Origin: Flavobacterium algicola
GTDB lineage: Bacteria; Bacteroidota; Bacteroidia; Flavobacteriales; Flavobacteriaceae
NCBI RefSeq assembly: GCF_022399565.1
Contig: NZ_JAJTUT010000001.1
Location: forward strand, 1,477,336 to 1,541,335
Reading direction: 5' to 3'
DNA length: 64,000 nucleotides
Shown piece after piece: positions 1-8,470 of this stretch. The notes under the pieces are model-generated. The model saw only the letters and a list, made by a program, of their open reading frames with translations, searched no databases and was not told where the DNA came from. Each line of letters opens with the position of its first letter. The first letter of the stretch is position 1. Position numbers and translations under genes: made by a program.

Positions 1-1
1 G

Positions 2-820
2 TGGACGCATTTGGAACGTCAAAAAGGTGGTATCGGAATGCGTGGACCAGGAGAAACAGAGATCGAGACCGATAGACGTATTGTGCGTGATCGTATCGCA
101 CTTTTAAAGGATAAAATTAAGGCCATTGACAAACAAATGGGAACGCAACGTGGTAATCGCGGTGCAATGGTTCGAGTAGCTTTAGTTGGGTATACCAATG
201 TAGGTAAATCAACTCTTATGAATGCCGTTGGTAAAAGTGATGTGTTTGTAGAAAACAAACTTTTTGCAACATTAGACACTACAGTGCGTAAGGTGGTAAT
301 TAAGAACCTACCGTTTTTATTATCTGACACTGTTGGTTTTATTCGAAAATTACCAACACAATTGGTAGATTCTTTTAAAAGTACGTTGGATGAGGTGCGT
401 GAAGCTGATTTACTTTTGCATGTAGTTGATATTTCGCATCCTGATTTTGAAGATCATATTGCATCGGTAAATCAGACATTAGCAGATATTAAGGCAAGCG
501 ACAAACCTGTTATTATGGTCTTTAATAAAATCGATGCTTACAAACATTTAACCATTGATGAAGATGATTTAATTACCGAGAAAACGCCGAAACATTACAC
601 ACTTGAAGAGTGGAAATCAACATGGATGGGACGTGTGGGTGAATCAAATGCCTTATTTATTTCTGCAACCAACAAAGAAAATTTTGAAGAGTTTAGAGAA
701 CGCGTTTATGAGTCAGTACGACACATACACGTAACACGTTTTCCATACAACAAGTTTTTATATCCGGACTATAAAGATGCTATTGAGAAAGAAGTCGACG
801 AAGAAGATGATCAAGAATAG
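2..820 (+). CDS. hflX: GTPase HflX, C-terminal part (5' end outside window)
   Basis: This is the C-terminal 272 residues of the ribosome-associated GTPase HflX, which in characterised bacteria splits or rescues stalled ribosomes. The reading frame is open from base 2, so the gene starts upstream. The first visible residues WTHLERQKGGIGMRGPGE belong to the HflX-specific N-terminal domain. The G domain follows with G1 GYTNVGKS, the G3 motif DTVGF and G4 NKID. The acidic tail ends in EVDEEDDQE. A strong hairpin with a T-run follows 20 bases after the stop, so this is the end of its transcript. Identification rests on clear family motifs. Only the start is missing. Confidence 0.93.
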   Translation, partial: WTHLERQKGGIGMRGPGETEIETDRRIVRDRIALLKDKIKAIDKQMGTQRGNRGAMVRVALVGYTNVGKSTLMNAVGKSDVFVENKLFATLDTTVRKVVIKNLPFLLSDTVGFIRKLPTQLVDSFKSTLDEVREADLLLHVVDISHPDFEDHIASVNQTLADIKASDKPVIMVFNKIDAYKHLTIDEDDLITEKTPKHYTLEEWKSTWMGRVGESNALFISATNKENFEEFRERVYESVRHIHVTRFPYNKFLYPDYKDAIEKEVDEEDDQE

Positions 821-840
821 ATTGTCTAAATAAATATCTT

Positions 841-878
841 AATCCCCATTAGAAATAATTAGCTAATGGGGATTTTTT
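841..878 (+). terminator. Rho-independent terminator of hflX
   Basis: A perfect 12-bp inverted repeat (aatccccattag / ctaatggggatt, 841-852 and 863-874) with a 10-base loop is followed by a T-rich run. The rest of the gap up to base 1145 is AT-rich with no further structure that I can see. Confidence 0.85.
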
Positions 879-1145
879 ATTTTTATCATTTGGAATAGTT
901 AAAGTGGAGTTGATTTCTGAATAAATTTCGATTCATTTTTTCAGTTAGTTGCACTATAAGTTTAGCCTATTTTTAACAGGCAATTCTGTGATAAGCAACT
1001 ATATTAGTGAAGAAAATAATATAAAATAGTTCTCTTAATAATCATATCTAATTTGACTAACAGAAAGGTTCATTATTTAAAGCTGTTTTACTAATAAGAA
1101 CTAGAATAATATTGATTAGATAGAGAATCTTTAAAACACAATTAC

Positions 1146-1727
1146 ATGAAAATATATCCAACAAATGTAAGAGAGCAGGATAATTACCTAACCGAAGAGA
1201 TAAAGGAGAAATGTCAAAAGTTTTTTGTACCTGCGTCAATTGACGAATTGACATTGGGACTATCAAGCGTAACAGCTTCGTTTTATGGTCTAGGTCTTAA
1301 ACATATTTCAGAAGAATTTGGTAAGGATGCAACTAGCCGCATTTCAAAGAAAATATTTTATGACCTTGGTAAAATGAAAGCCAAGCAATGTAGGGATAAA
1401 ATGCCTCAATTTCCTTATGATACCACAGCTTTAGCGATGACTACGATTACGGCCATTTATACGTCTAATCCTGAATATGTTTTTACAATAATGGCATTTT
1501 CACCAGAGAAGACAGTTTTAAAATTGGAAGGTGTTGATAGGTATTTAAAGATACTTGCCGAGTTAGGAATAGAAGATCAAATTGAAATGCCAACGTTGCT
1601 AACATTTATGGAGGGCATAAATGACGAACTTAACTTAAAAGCAGATATCGAATATGAGATAGATATCGATGAAGAAAATAACACAACCAATACAACATAT
1701 ACATTTACGCAAGAAGTCACGTCATAA
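1146..1727 (+). CDS. Hypothetical protein, 193 aa
   Basis: I do not recognise this family. The product is 193 residues, with no signal peptide and no membrane segment, so it is probably cytoplasmic. The C-terminus is acidic and Thr/Asn-rich (around residues 165-190). The ATG at 1146 is the first start in the frame and no Shine-Dalgarno sequence is visible. The gene stands alone between the hflX terminator and a bidirectional terminator shared with the convergent DUF3078 gene. Codon use looks native. It is a real gene by length, position and flanking terminators, but no function can be assigned. Confidence 0.75.
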   Translation: MKIYPTNVREQDNYLTEEIKEKCQKFFVPASIDELTLGLSSVTASFYGLGLKHISEEFGKDATSRISKKIFYDLGKMKAKQCRDKMPQFPYDTTALAMTTITAIYTSNPEYVFTIMAFSPEKTVLKLEGVDRYLKILAELGIEDQIEMPTLLTFMEGINDELNLKADIEYEIDIDEENNTTNTTYTFTQEVTS

Positions 1728-1736
1728 TTAGTAAAT

Positions 1737-1781
1737 AAAAAAGCATCTATCGTAAATAATATACAATAGATGCTTTTTTTA
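1737..1781. terminator. Bidirectional terminator between convergent genes
   Basis: A perfect 12-bp stem (aaaagcatctat at 1739-1750, atagatgctttt at 1766-1777) has a T-run on the right and an A-run on the left. It can terminate both the gene ending at 1727 and the minus-strand gene ending at 1799. Confidence 0.88.
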
Positions 1782-1798
1782 ATTTAATGCATTATAGA

Positions 1799-2647
1799 TT
1801 AAAAACCGTAATTAACGCCTAGTCCAAAAAGTTCTTTTACTTGAACTCCTTTAATTGAGTTGTCATCGTAGATTGCTTGTAAAGCAACGTTAGCAGATAA
1901 GTATTTATTAATTTTCATTACCACATTCATTTGATAGTCAATATCGACATTTTGTGGGTCTTCTAAATAGTTAGAATAAAGGTTCAATCTATTTTCGATA
2001 GAAACATTCGTCATTAGATTTAACTTATAATAAGCTGAAATGCTAGCTCCAAATTCAAATCTTGAGTTATTACCTTGCTCAACACCAAAAGAAGGACCAA
2101 GGTTGGTGAAATGACGGTCTACAAATATTGCTCTAGCCGCAGCTGGTGCAAAATTAACGCTTAAATTATCATTCTTTTTCCATAACATTCCAGGTCCTAT
2201 CTGGAAATATGCTGGCGAGAAAAAGTGTGAGATACGGTCTCCATCAGAATTTAAACCTGTATCCATCTGGCTTTTAAAGTTAAAGTAAGCAGAATAATAC
2301 CAATTGTTTGATGCTTTTTTACCCCATAAAGAGTTTAATTCTATTCTGTCATCAGTTTTGGCAGTTGGATTATCTCCTTTTATTTTGCTTAAACCATAAG
2401 CTAGAATAAATTTATTATCCCAAACTACATCTTCTTTTTTGTAATTAAAATCATAATTTAATCCAAAGTTTCCGGCGATGTTTGAAGTACCTCCTCCAAG
2501 CCATTGGTCATTATAAGATGATTGATTAAAAAGTAAGGATATGTTTCCTTTTCTAGTCCAAAATTTTGTGGAATCTTTTACAGCTTCTTGTGCGTTTACA
2601 GCCATTACTGTAATAAGTAACAAAAATGCAAATAGGGATTTTTTCAT
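1799..2647 (-). CDS. DUF3078 domain-containing exported protein
   Basis: A 282-residue protein with a Sec signal peptide (MKKSLFAFLLLITVMAVNAQ) and a mature part rich in aromatic, alternating-polarity segments ending in NYGF. This pattern fits an outer-membrane beta-barrel-like protein. The overall pattern (residues 28-120 with FWTRKGNISLLFNQSSYNDQWLGGG) matches the DUF3078 family, which is common in Bacteroidetes and of unknown function. The family is often found near the suf Fe-S genes, as it is here. A promoter-like -7 element lies just upstream. Function is unknown; membership is from memory of the family. Confidence 0.85.
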   Translation of the reverse strand: MKKSLFAFLLLITVMAVNAQEAVKDSTKFWTRKGNISLLFNQSSYNDQWLGGGTSNIAGNFGLNYDFNYKKEDVVWDNKFILAYGLSKIKGDNPTAKTDDRIELNSLWGKKASNNWYYSAYFNFKSQMDTGLNSDGDRISHFFSPAYFQIGPGMLWKKNDNLSVNFAPAAARAIFVDRHFTNLGPSFGVEQGNNSRFEFGASISAYYKLNLMTNVSIENRLNLYSNYLEDPQNVDIDYQMNVVMKINKYLSANVALQAIYDDNSIKGVQVKELFGLGVNYGF

Positions 2648-2666
2648 AGTTTTAGTTTTAAAAATG

Positions 2667-2674
2667 CAAATATA
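2667..2674 (-). promoter_or_regulatory. Bacteroidetes -7 promoter element (DUF3078 gene)
   Basis: The minus strand reads TATATTTG, a perfect match to the TAnnTTTG consensus, 19 bases upstream of the start codon. No convincing -33 TTG was found at the usual spacing. Confidence 0.5.
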
Positions 2675-3082
2675 GTCAAATACATTACATAGCTATTTTT
2701 TTTAAACCATTGATAGTTAGTGGTTTGTTTTATTTTTTCAATTTAATTTTAGACTATTAGACAATTATTTGTGCTACTCAAATTGCCAGTAATAAATAAA
2801 ACACCCCTCACTTAATGTTGTTTAATCGTCTCAAAATCAGTTTATTGATTAGTGTTAGCTTCCGGTCGTCGCCTATCAAACTTGTTGAAATATAAGAATT
2901 ATAGCCTTATTTCATTTTTTCGAAATATATAATTTACTTTTTAGACTAATTGCTTATAATTATCGACCAAATGTGCATAAGGATGCATTTTTAAACTGTT
3001 CATATTTATTATAAAGCAAATAAGGCTAAAAAAGGAATGTCCTCTTTTAGCCTTATTCGTTTTACTTACAAGTAAAAACTGT
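2675..3082. other. Intergenic region with one hairpin
   Basis: This holds no credible gene; the only short reading frame, around 2941-3150, overlaps the DUF2480 gene. A 13-bp perfect inverted repeat (aataaggctaaaa at 3019-3031, ttttagccttatt at 3045-3057) lies just beyond the end of the DUF2480 gene and probably terminates the suf-type transcript, although its U-tract is weak. A short GC-richer patch at about 2861-2875 may be a repeat remnant. Confidence 0.5.
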
Positions 3083-3592
3083 TTATTTTTTTGCCGATTT
3101 GAATAGTGGTACGGCGGAACAAGCCTCTCCATACATAATACTTCTGGCAAAAGGTTGTAAATTCTTTGCAGCCAATATGTAAGCTCTTGTTGGAACTGGT
3201 TTCTTTGAGCAACCTTTTATGATGACCGCCTTATTTTGATAAGCACTATAATCAATGGTTGCCAACAGCTGTTCGTAAAGGGATGCATTCAAATCTTCAA
3301 TCGTACCATCTACCACTTTCTTTGCAAAAGGAGCAACTTGAATAGCGACTAAGATAGATGCCCATGCAGGTACTATCGCATCTGTGCTACAATAGATGGC
3401 GACAAATTGGTCTTGAAACTGTGTCCAATCATAATTTTTGAGGCTTTCTCTAAAATCTTTCTCTTTTAACAAAAACCCTTCAATGAGCCATTGTGAAATA
3501 TCAATTTGCACGCGCTGCCCTGCAGGATAGTAATCTTCAAGATCAAAAACTTCTAGTTTACTCTCGGCTACTTTATTGATTATTTCGTCCAT
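3083..3592 (-). CDS. DUF2480 family protein
   Basis: A 169-residue cytoplasmic protein matching the DUF2480 family, which is restricted largely to Bacteroidetes and typically sits downstream of SufE and SufT-type genes. No catalytic motif is known. Conserved-looking stretches include DLEDYYPAGQRVQIDISQWL near residues 17-36, VPAWASILVAIQVAP near the middle and a Cys-containing KGCSKKPVP segment near residue 127. It is the last gene of the cluster sufS, lipoprotein, sufE, sufT-type, DUF2480. A role in Fe-S cluster assembly is inference from the neighbourhood only. Confidence 0.87.
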   Translation of the reverse strand: MDEIINKVAESKLEVFDLEDYYPAGQRVQIDISQWLIEGFLLKEKDFRESLKNYDWTQFQDQFVAIYCSTDAIVPAWASILVAIQVAPFAKKVVDGTIEDLNASLYEQLLATIDYSAYQNKAVIIKGCSKKPVPTRAYILAAKNLQPFARSIMYGEACSAVPLFKSAKK

Positions 3593-3659
3593 TTGTCTTT
3601 ATTAATTCAAAGTTTTCATTCAATATATAAATCTATATTTTGAATACGAAATGCTGTTA

Positions 3660-3983
3660 TTATAGCATTCCTAATTCTAATTTTGCTTCTTCGCTCATTA
3701 AATCTTTACTCCAAGGTGGATCAAAAGTGATTTCTACTTCAGCATCTTTAATGTGTTCGATAGATTTAACTTTATCCTCAACTTCTTTTGGTAAGCTCTC
3801 TGCTACGGGGCAGTTTGGAGATGTTAAGGTCATTAAGATTTTTACTTCAAAATCAGTATTCACCATAACGTCATAAATCAATCCTAATTCATATATATCA
3901 ACAGGAATTTCTGGGTCGTAAATAGTTTTTAATTTCTTTACGATTGCTTCTCCTAATTCGTTAGTGTCTATTTGTTGTTCCAT
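3660..3983 (-). CDS. MIP18/DUF59-family Fe-S assembly protein (SufT-like)
   Basis: A 107-residue single-domain protein of the MIP18 (DUF59) family, which acts in maturation of Fe-S proteins (SufT, PaaD and MIP18 relatives). The signature is plain: IYDPEIPVDIYELGLIYDV at residues 21-39, then TLTSPNCPVAESLPKEVE with the conserved Cys, then VEITFDPPWSKDLMSEEAK. It lies 64 bases after sufE and 67 before DUF2480 on the same strand, so cotranscription is likely. Other family members serve phenylacetate hydroxylase, but the sufS/sufE neighbours favour the general Fe-S role. Confidence 0.92.
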   Translation of the reverse strand: MEQQIDTNELGEAIVKKLKTIYDPEIPVDIYELGLIYDVMVNTDFEVKILMTLTSPNCPVAESLPKEVEDKVKSIEHIKDAEVEITFDPPWSKDLMSEEAKLELGML

Positions 3984-4047
3984 TTTATTTATTTTTTAGC
4001 TCCTTTATCGAGTTATTTGAGTTTTACATAAACTCTAGTTGTAAATA

Positions 4048-4470
4048 TTATTTTTTTGCATCGAATGCTAAAGCATACATTTTGATATTTTTGATCATCG
4101 AAACCAGACCATTTGCACGAGTTGGGGATAAATGTTCCTTTAATCCAATTTCGTCGATAAAATCAGTATCAGCGTTGATAATATCAATAGCGGATTGATT
4201 TGAAAAGGTTCGAATCAAGATAGCTATAATTCCTTTGGTCAAAATAGCATCGCTATCTGCTGTAAATACTATCTTGTCATCGTTTTGCTCGCCTTGAAGC
4301 CATACTTTAGATTGACAACCTTTGATTAGATTACTGTCATTTTTGTATTCCTCTTCGATAAGTGGTAACTTTTTTCCAAGTTCGATGATGTATTCATAAC
4401 GCTCCATCCAATCGTCAAACATTGAAAATTCATCAACTATCTCGTTTTGTATTTCCTTAATTTTCATCAT
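4048..4470 (-). CDS. sufE: SufE family sulfur acceptor
   Basis: SufE accepts persulfide sulfur from the cysteine desulfurase SufS and passes it to the scaffold. The 140-residue length is typical. The catalytic Cys is C52 in the segment LIKGCQSKVW, and the C-terminal LSPTRANGLVSMI segment is characteristic. The start MMK overlaps the end of the upstream lipoprotein gene by 14 bases; either of the two adjacent Met codons could serve. It sits in the same transcript as sufS, with one unexpected lipoprotein gene between them. Confidence 0.93.
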   Translation of the reverse strand: MMKIKEIQNEIVDEFSMFDDWMERYEYIIELGKKLPLIEEEYKNDSNLIKGCQSKVWLQGEQNDDKIVFTADSDAILTKGIIAILIRTFSNQSAIDIINADTDFIDEIGLKEHLSPTRANGLVSMIKNIKMYALAFDAKK

Positions 4471-4900
4471 ATTTTTTTGAAAATGAATTGATTTTATTTA
4501 CTATTTTCTCTATCTGTTCAGGAGGAAAGCCGTGGTCAAAACTAGATGATAGATATTCTTTGCCTTTGTAATTCACATTTAGATGCGCAATAGCTGCTCC
4601 ATCATAAAATCTTTTCTCAGTAGGCGCTTTAAGATTTTCAAGTTCCTCTAAGTTTATTTCTTGAAACAAAACAAGCAACTCTTTCCAATCTTCATCAGAC
4701 AGGGTTACCGTTTTGGGTATTTCTTTTCCTGAACGTTCTTTTGTGAACGATGCTGTTTTATTTTCTATTTTTATTTTTTGATAATACCCTCTTGAGTTAG
4801 CAACATATTCTATAATGCCTGCTTCAATTTCATTTTTGGTAGTATTTTGACAACCTTTGGTCATAAATAAGCTGAAGAGCAGAATCGCTAGTGTTTTCAT
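4457..4900 (-). CDS. Small putative lipoprotein in the suf cluster, 147 aa
   Basis: I do not recognise this protein. It starts with a hydrophobic signal (MKTLAILLFSLFMTKGC) ending in a Cys at residue 17. The lipobox is weak, because Lys is at -2, but the Cys/Gln/Asn start of the mature part fits a lipoprotein. The mature domain of about 130 residues is charged, with a segment DWKELLVLFQEINLEELENL and a Phe-Asp-His-Gly motif near residue 121. It lies 10 bases after sufS and overlaps sufE by 14 bases, so it is translationally coupled to Fe-S genes. An envelope protein there is odd. No function is assigned. Confidence 0.8.
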   Translation of the reverse strand: MKTLAILLFSLFMTKGCQNTTKNEIEAGIIEYVANSRGYYQKIKIENKTASFTKERSGKEIPKTVTLSDEDWKELLVLFQEINLEELENLKAPTEKRFYDGAAIAHLNVNYKGKEYLSSSFDHGFPPEQIEKIVNKINSFSKKYDEN

Positions 4901-4910
4901 ATCAAATAAT

Positions 4911-6125
4911 TTAAGACAACATCATTTGTGCTTTTCTTACTGCGGCTACCAAACTATCAATTTCCTCTTTAGTATTGTAAAACGAAAATGATGCACGAAT
5001 TGTACCAGGGATTCCGTAAAAATTCATAATTGGTTGTGCGCAGTGATGACCTGTGCGTACTGCGATCCCCAATTTATCAATAATTGTCCCAATATCATAA
5101 GGATGAATCCCTTCAATATTAAAAGAGATTACAGATGTTTTGTCTTTTGAAGTTCCAAATATTCGTAATCCTTCAATTTCTAACAACTTCTCTGTACCAT
5201 ACGCAAGTAATTCCAATTCTTGCTCTTGAATGTTTGTAAATCCTACTTCATTCATGAAATCGATTGCGGTTCCTAGAACAATTCCACCTGCGATATTTGG
5301 TGTTCCTGCCTCAAATTTATGTGGTAGTTCTGCGTAAGTGGTTTTTTCGAATGATACTTCTTTTATCATTTCACCACCGCCTTGATAAGGAGGTAATTTA
5401 TTTAACCATTCCTCTTTACCATATAAAATTCCAGTTCCTGTTGGTCCACACATTTTGTGTCCGGAGAACACATAAAAGTCACAATTCAAAGCTTGTACAT
5501 CTGGTTTTAAATGTGGAACGGCTTGCGCACCATCTATCAAAACCGCAGCACCCACTTCATGTGCCTTGTCAATCATATATTTGATAGGATTGATGATTCC
5601 CAGTGCATTTGAAATATGATTAACCGTAACAATTTTTGTTTTATTCGAAAGTAATTCATCGTATTCCGACATGATTAATTCACCTTCTTCATTCATAGGA
5701 ATAACTCTAAGAGTTGCTCCTGTTCTTTCGCAAAGCATTTGCCATGGTACGATATTACTATGATGCTCTAGTGCAGAAACCAATACTTCATCGCCAGGTT
5801 GCAACAAAGTAGCAAAGCCATTAGTAACTAAATTGATACCAAATGTAGTTCCCGAAGTAAAAAGTACCTCGTGACTGTGTTTTGCATTAATGTGGTTTTG
5901 AATTTTGTTTCTAGAAAGTTCATACGCATCTGTTGCGAGTTGACTTAGCGTATGTACACCACGGTGAATGTTCGCATTAATTTCTTGATAATATTTAGCT
6001 ATAGCGTCAATCACCACTTGCGGTTTTTGAGAAGTAGCACCGTTATCGAAATATACTAAAGGTTTCCCATTAACTTTTTGTGAAAGAATAGGAAAATCTG
6101 ATCTTATTTTTTGAATGTCTAACAT
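4911..6125 (-). CDS. sufS: Cysteine desulfurase SufS
   Basis: A 404-residue PLP enzyme (class V aminotransferase fold) that removes sulfur from cysteine for Fe-S cluster synthesis. The PLP lysine is in FSGHKMCGPTG and the catalytic cysteine in VRTGHHCAQP. The N-terminal LVYFDNGATSQKP and INANIHRGVHTLS segments are typical of the SufS/CsdA group rather than IscS. It leads the cluster with a -7 element 25 bases upstream. In many Flavobacteriia sufBCD precede sufS, but here the gene upstream is pyk, so the scaffold genes must lie elsewhere. Confidence 0.96.
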   Translation of the reverse strand: MLDIQKIRSDFPILSQKVNGKPLVYFDNGATSQKPQVVIDAIAKYYQEINANIHRGVHTLSQLATDAYELSRNKIQNHINAKHSHEVLFTSGTTFGINLVTNGFATLLQPGDEVLVSALEHHSNIVPWQMLCERTGATLRVIPMNEEGELIMSEYDELLSNKTKIVTVNHISNALGIINPIKYMIDKAHEVGAAVLIDGAQAVPHLKPDVQALNCDFYVFSGHKMCGPTGTGILYGKEEWLNKLPPYQGGGEMIKEVSFEKTTYAELPHKFEAGTPNIAGGIVLGTAIDFMNEVGFTNIQEQELELLAYGTEKLLEIEGLRIFGTSKDKTSVISFNIEGIHPYDIGTIIDKLGIAVRTGHHCAQPIMNFYGIPGTIRASFSFYNTKEEIDSLVAAVRKAQMMLS

Positions 6126-6149
6126 AATTATTTAGAAAAAATCTAAATA

Positions 6150-6157
6150 CAAAAGTA
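6150..6157 (-). promoter_or_regulatory. -7 promoter element of the sufS cluster
   Basis: The minus strand reads TACTTTTG (TAnnTTTG consensus), 24 bases upstream of the sufS start. The -33 box is not convincing. The rest of the gap up to 6370 shows no gene or clear structure. Confidence 0.5.
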
Positions 6158-6370
6158 CAAAATCTAAATCGTTTAGAGTAGTAATTGGTATTTTTTTAGG
6201 ATTTGTATAGACCGTATGAATGGAGTGTAAGTATAGGCAGTAAAAGCAATTAAAATTGATTGGCAAATAAATATAGGTGGTACAGAAACGAGCTTTTTTT
6301 AGAAATAATGTACTTTTCTTAATGCAGTTGAAAGTTTCAAAATATTCGTCTTCAGTAGTAATTCTTATAT

Positions 6371-6409
6371 AAAATAAAAATCCGCTTTGTTATAAAACAA
6401 AACGGATTT
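6371..6409 (-). terminator. Terminator of the acpP-pyk operon
   Basis: A 14-bp stem with one G-U pair (aaatccgctttgtt at 6378-6391, aacaaaacggattt at 6396-6409) has an A-run below 6378 that becomes a U-tract on the minus strand. It lies 24 bases after the pyk stop. Confidence 0.88.
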
Positions 6410-6432
6410 AAATATTTAGTTCAAGCTAATGA

Positions 6433-7863
6433 TTATTCTATTTCAGATACTCTTAAAGTATTCACCATACCTTTATCTTTGATTGGCATTGCAGCAAGGT
6501 TGATTAAGAAATCACCTGGTTCAACAAGTCCAGAAGCTTTTACGATATTGTTTACATCTGTAACAGTATCATCAGTACTATTATCGTTGTTATAATAAAA
6601 AGTTCTAACTCCCCATAACAAACTCAATTGCGTAAGAATTCTTTTGTTTGGTGTAAAAACCAAAATATGAGAATTTGGTCTCCATGCTGAAACTTGGAAA
6701 GCAGTATAACCACTATTTGTCATTGTACAAATAGCTTTTGCTCCAATTGTATTAGCAATAAGTGCTGCTTGACGACAAATTGTTTTAGTAATAAAACGTT
6801 TTGTTTTAATTTGAGCTGTATTTTGTGGAACTTGAATAAGTGGAGAGTTCTCTACTGCTTCAATAATTTGAGTCATTTTTTGGATAACTTGTACAGGATA
6901 ATTTCCAGCAGCAGTCTCTCCAGAAAGCATTACAGCATCAGCACCATCCATTACAGAGTTTGCAACGTCATTTACTTCGGCTCTTGTAGGTGTCAAACTA
7001 GTGATCATCGTTTCCATCATTTGTGTTGCCACAATTACAGGAATACGAGCCATTTTTGCTCTACGTATTAAGTCTTTTTGTACCAATGGTACTTCATGAG
7101 CAGGTAATTCAACACCTAGATCTCCACGAGCAACCATTAATGCATCACAATAAGCAACAATCTTGTCCATATTTTCAAGAGCTTCTGGCATCTCGATTTT
7201 GGCAATAATTGGAATTTTAACGTCTGAATGTTCAGCAATTAAATCTTGTAAGTCCTTTAAATCTTGTGGTGTTTTAACAAAAGAAAGTGCGATCCAATCT
7301 ACTTTTTGTCCAATAGCAAAAATAGCATCTGCAATATCTTTTTCTGTCAAAGCAGGAAGTGAAATTTTTGTATTAGGAAGATTAACCCCTTTTTTAGATT
7401 TCAATTCTCCACCTTGTATAACTTTAGCAACAACTTCAGTTTTCTTGTCTGTAGAAACAATTTCAAAAAGTAATTTACCATCATCAAGTAATATTCTTTC
7501 TCCTGGATTTACATCATTTGGAAAGTTTTTATATTTCATGAAAACTCTTTCGGCAGTACCAATAACTTCTTCAGCAGTAGTAAAAGTGATCAAATCACCA
7601 TCGTTTACTACGATACCATCTTCCATCATCCCAACACGAAGTTTAGGACCTTGTAAATCTCCCAAAATTGCAGTTGCATAGCCAAACTCTTCGTTTAGAC
7701 TTCTGATAATGTTTATTTTCTCTTTAACACCTTCGTAGTCAGCATGAGAAAAATTAATTCTGAAGACGTTTACTCCAGCATCAATCATGTCCTTGATGAT
7801 TTCTCTTGTGCTACATGCTGGTCCTAATGTGGCTACAATTTTAGTTTTTTTGTTTGTACTCAT
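6433..7863 (-). CDS. pyk: Pyruvate kinase
   Basis: Pyruvate kinase converts phosphoenolpyruvate and ADP to pyruvate and ATP at the end of glycolysis. The 476-residue length is normal. The N-terminal KIVATLGPACS, the active-site stretch IIAKIEMPEALEN and the MVARGDLGVELP signature are all present. The C-terminal allosteric domain is complete. It is the last gene of the minus-strand operon acpP-fabF-rnc-IPExxxVDY-pyk, 5 bases after its neighbour, and is followed by a strong terminator. Confidence 0.97.
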   Translation of the reverse strand: MSTNKKTKIVATLGPACSTREIIKDMIDAGVNVFRINFSHADYEGVKEKINIIRSLNEEFGYATAILGDLQGPKLRVGMMEDGIVVNDGDLITFTTAEEVIGTAERVFMKYKNFPNDVNPGERILLDDGKLLFEIVSTDKKTEVVAKVIQGGELKSKKGVNLPNTKISLPALTEKDIADAIFAIGQKVDWIALSFVKTPQDLKDLQDLIAEHSDVKIPIIAKIEMPEALENMDKIVAYCDALMVARGDLGVELPAHEVPLVQKDLIRRAKMARIPVIVATQMMETMITSLTPTRAEVNDVANSVMDGADAVMLSGETAAGNYPVQVIQKMTQIIEAVENSPLIQVPQNTAQIKTKRFITKTICRQAALIANTIGAKAICTMTNSGYTAFQVSAWRPNSHILVFTPNKRILTQLSLLWGVRTFYYNNDNSTDDTVTDVNNIVKASGLVEPGDFLINLAAMPIKDKGMVNTLRVSEIE

Positions 7864-7868
7864 TGTTG

Positions 7869-8357
7869 TTAGAAAATTAAATTGTTTTTTGATTTTATTT
7901 GATTCATCTCCACAGCATAAGCTGTTTCGACTTCCTCAATTGTATTTAGTGTTTGTTTAATTTTTTCGACGTCTATAGTGTCGTCTAAGTTTTCGATTTT
8001 TAAAAAATAATCTACCTTTTTAAATTCAGGGAGCAAATAAACTTTTGTTGCTACCTCGATTAAAGAATCTGAAAACAAATCAAATGCAGTCTCGCTCTTT
8101 TGCTGAAAGACTTCATTTGTATTTTGTATTAAATTCCAATCTACATCATTTTCTTCATCATGAAAATAGAATCTAGAAAATTGCGTACAGCTTCCATTAC
8201 TATGTACCTGTACTTCATCTTTACTCATGCTCAAATTAATTGGCAATCTATTGTTGATGAAATAAGCCAATCTGTAATTTTCTAAGGATGTACGAATAGC
8301 TATTAGATAATAATCTATTTCGTCAAAATCACCAATATCTAATTTATGAATAGCCAT
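7869..8357 (-). CDS. IPExxxVDY family protein
   Basis: A 162-residue protein of the small Bacteroidetes family named for the motif IPExxxVDY; here it reads LPEFKKVDYFLKI near residues 108-120. Function is unknown. No signal peptide or membrane segment is seen. It lies between rnc and pyk, the family's usual position in Flavobacteriia, with 5 bases to pyk, which supports the identification. The start is the first ATG (MAIHKLDIGDFDEIDYYLIAI). Confidence 0.88.
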   Translation of the reverse strand: MAIHKLDIGDFDEIDYYLIAIRTSLENYRLAYFINNRLPINLSMSKDEVQVHSNGSCTQFSRFYFHDEENDVDWNLIQNTNEVFQQKSETAFDLFSDSLIEVATKVYLLPEFKKVDYFLKIENLDDTIDVEKIKQTLNTIEEVETAYAVEMNQIKSKNNLIF

Positions 8358-8470
8358 ATTGATTTTAAATCAAGATGTAAATATACCATTTCTATCTAAG
8401 TAAAAGCGTAGTCGCGATGATGAATTAGTTAAATTGTAAACGCAAACGTTATAGTTTTGGCGTCTATTTC

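Noticed and set aside
2941..3150. A 69-aa minus-strand frame downstream of DUF2480
   Set aside because: It overlaps the end of DUF2480 in another frame and contains the terminator-like hairpin.
7163..7681. A 172-aa plus-strand frame in the pyruvate kinase region
   Set aside because: It lies opposite intact pyk, and its composition is that of antisense codons.
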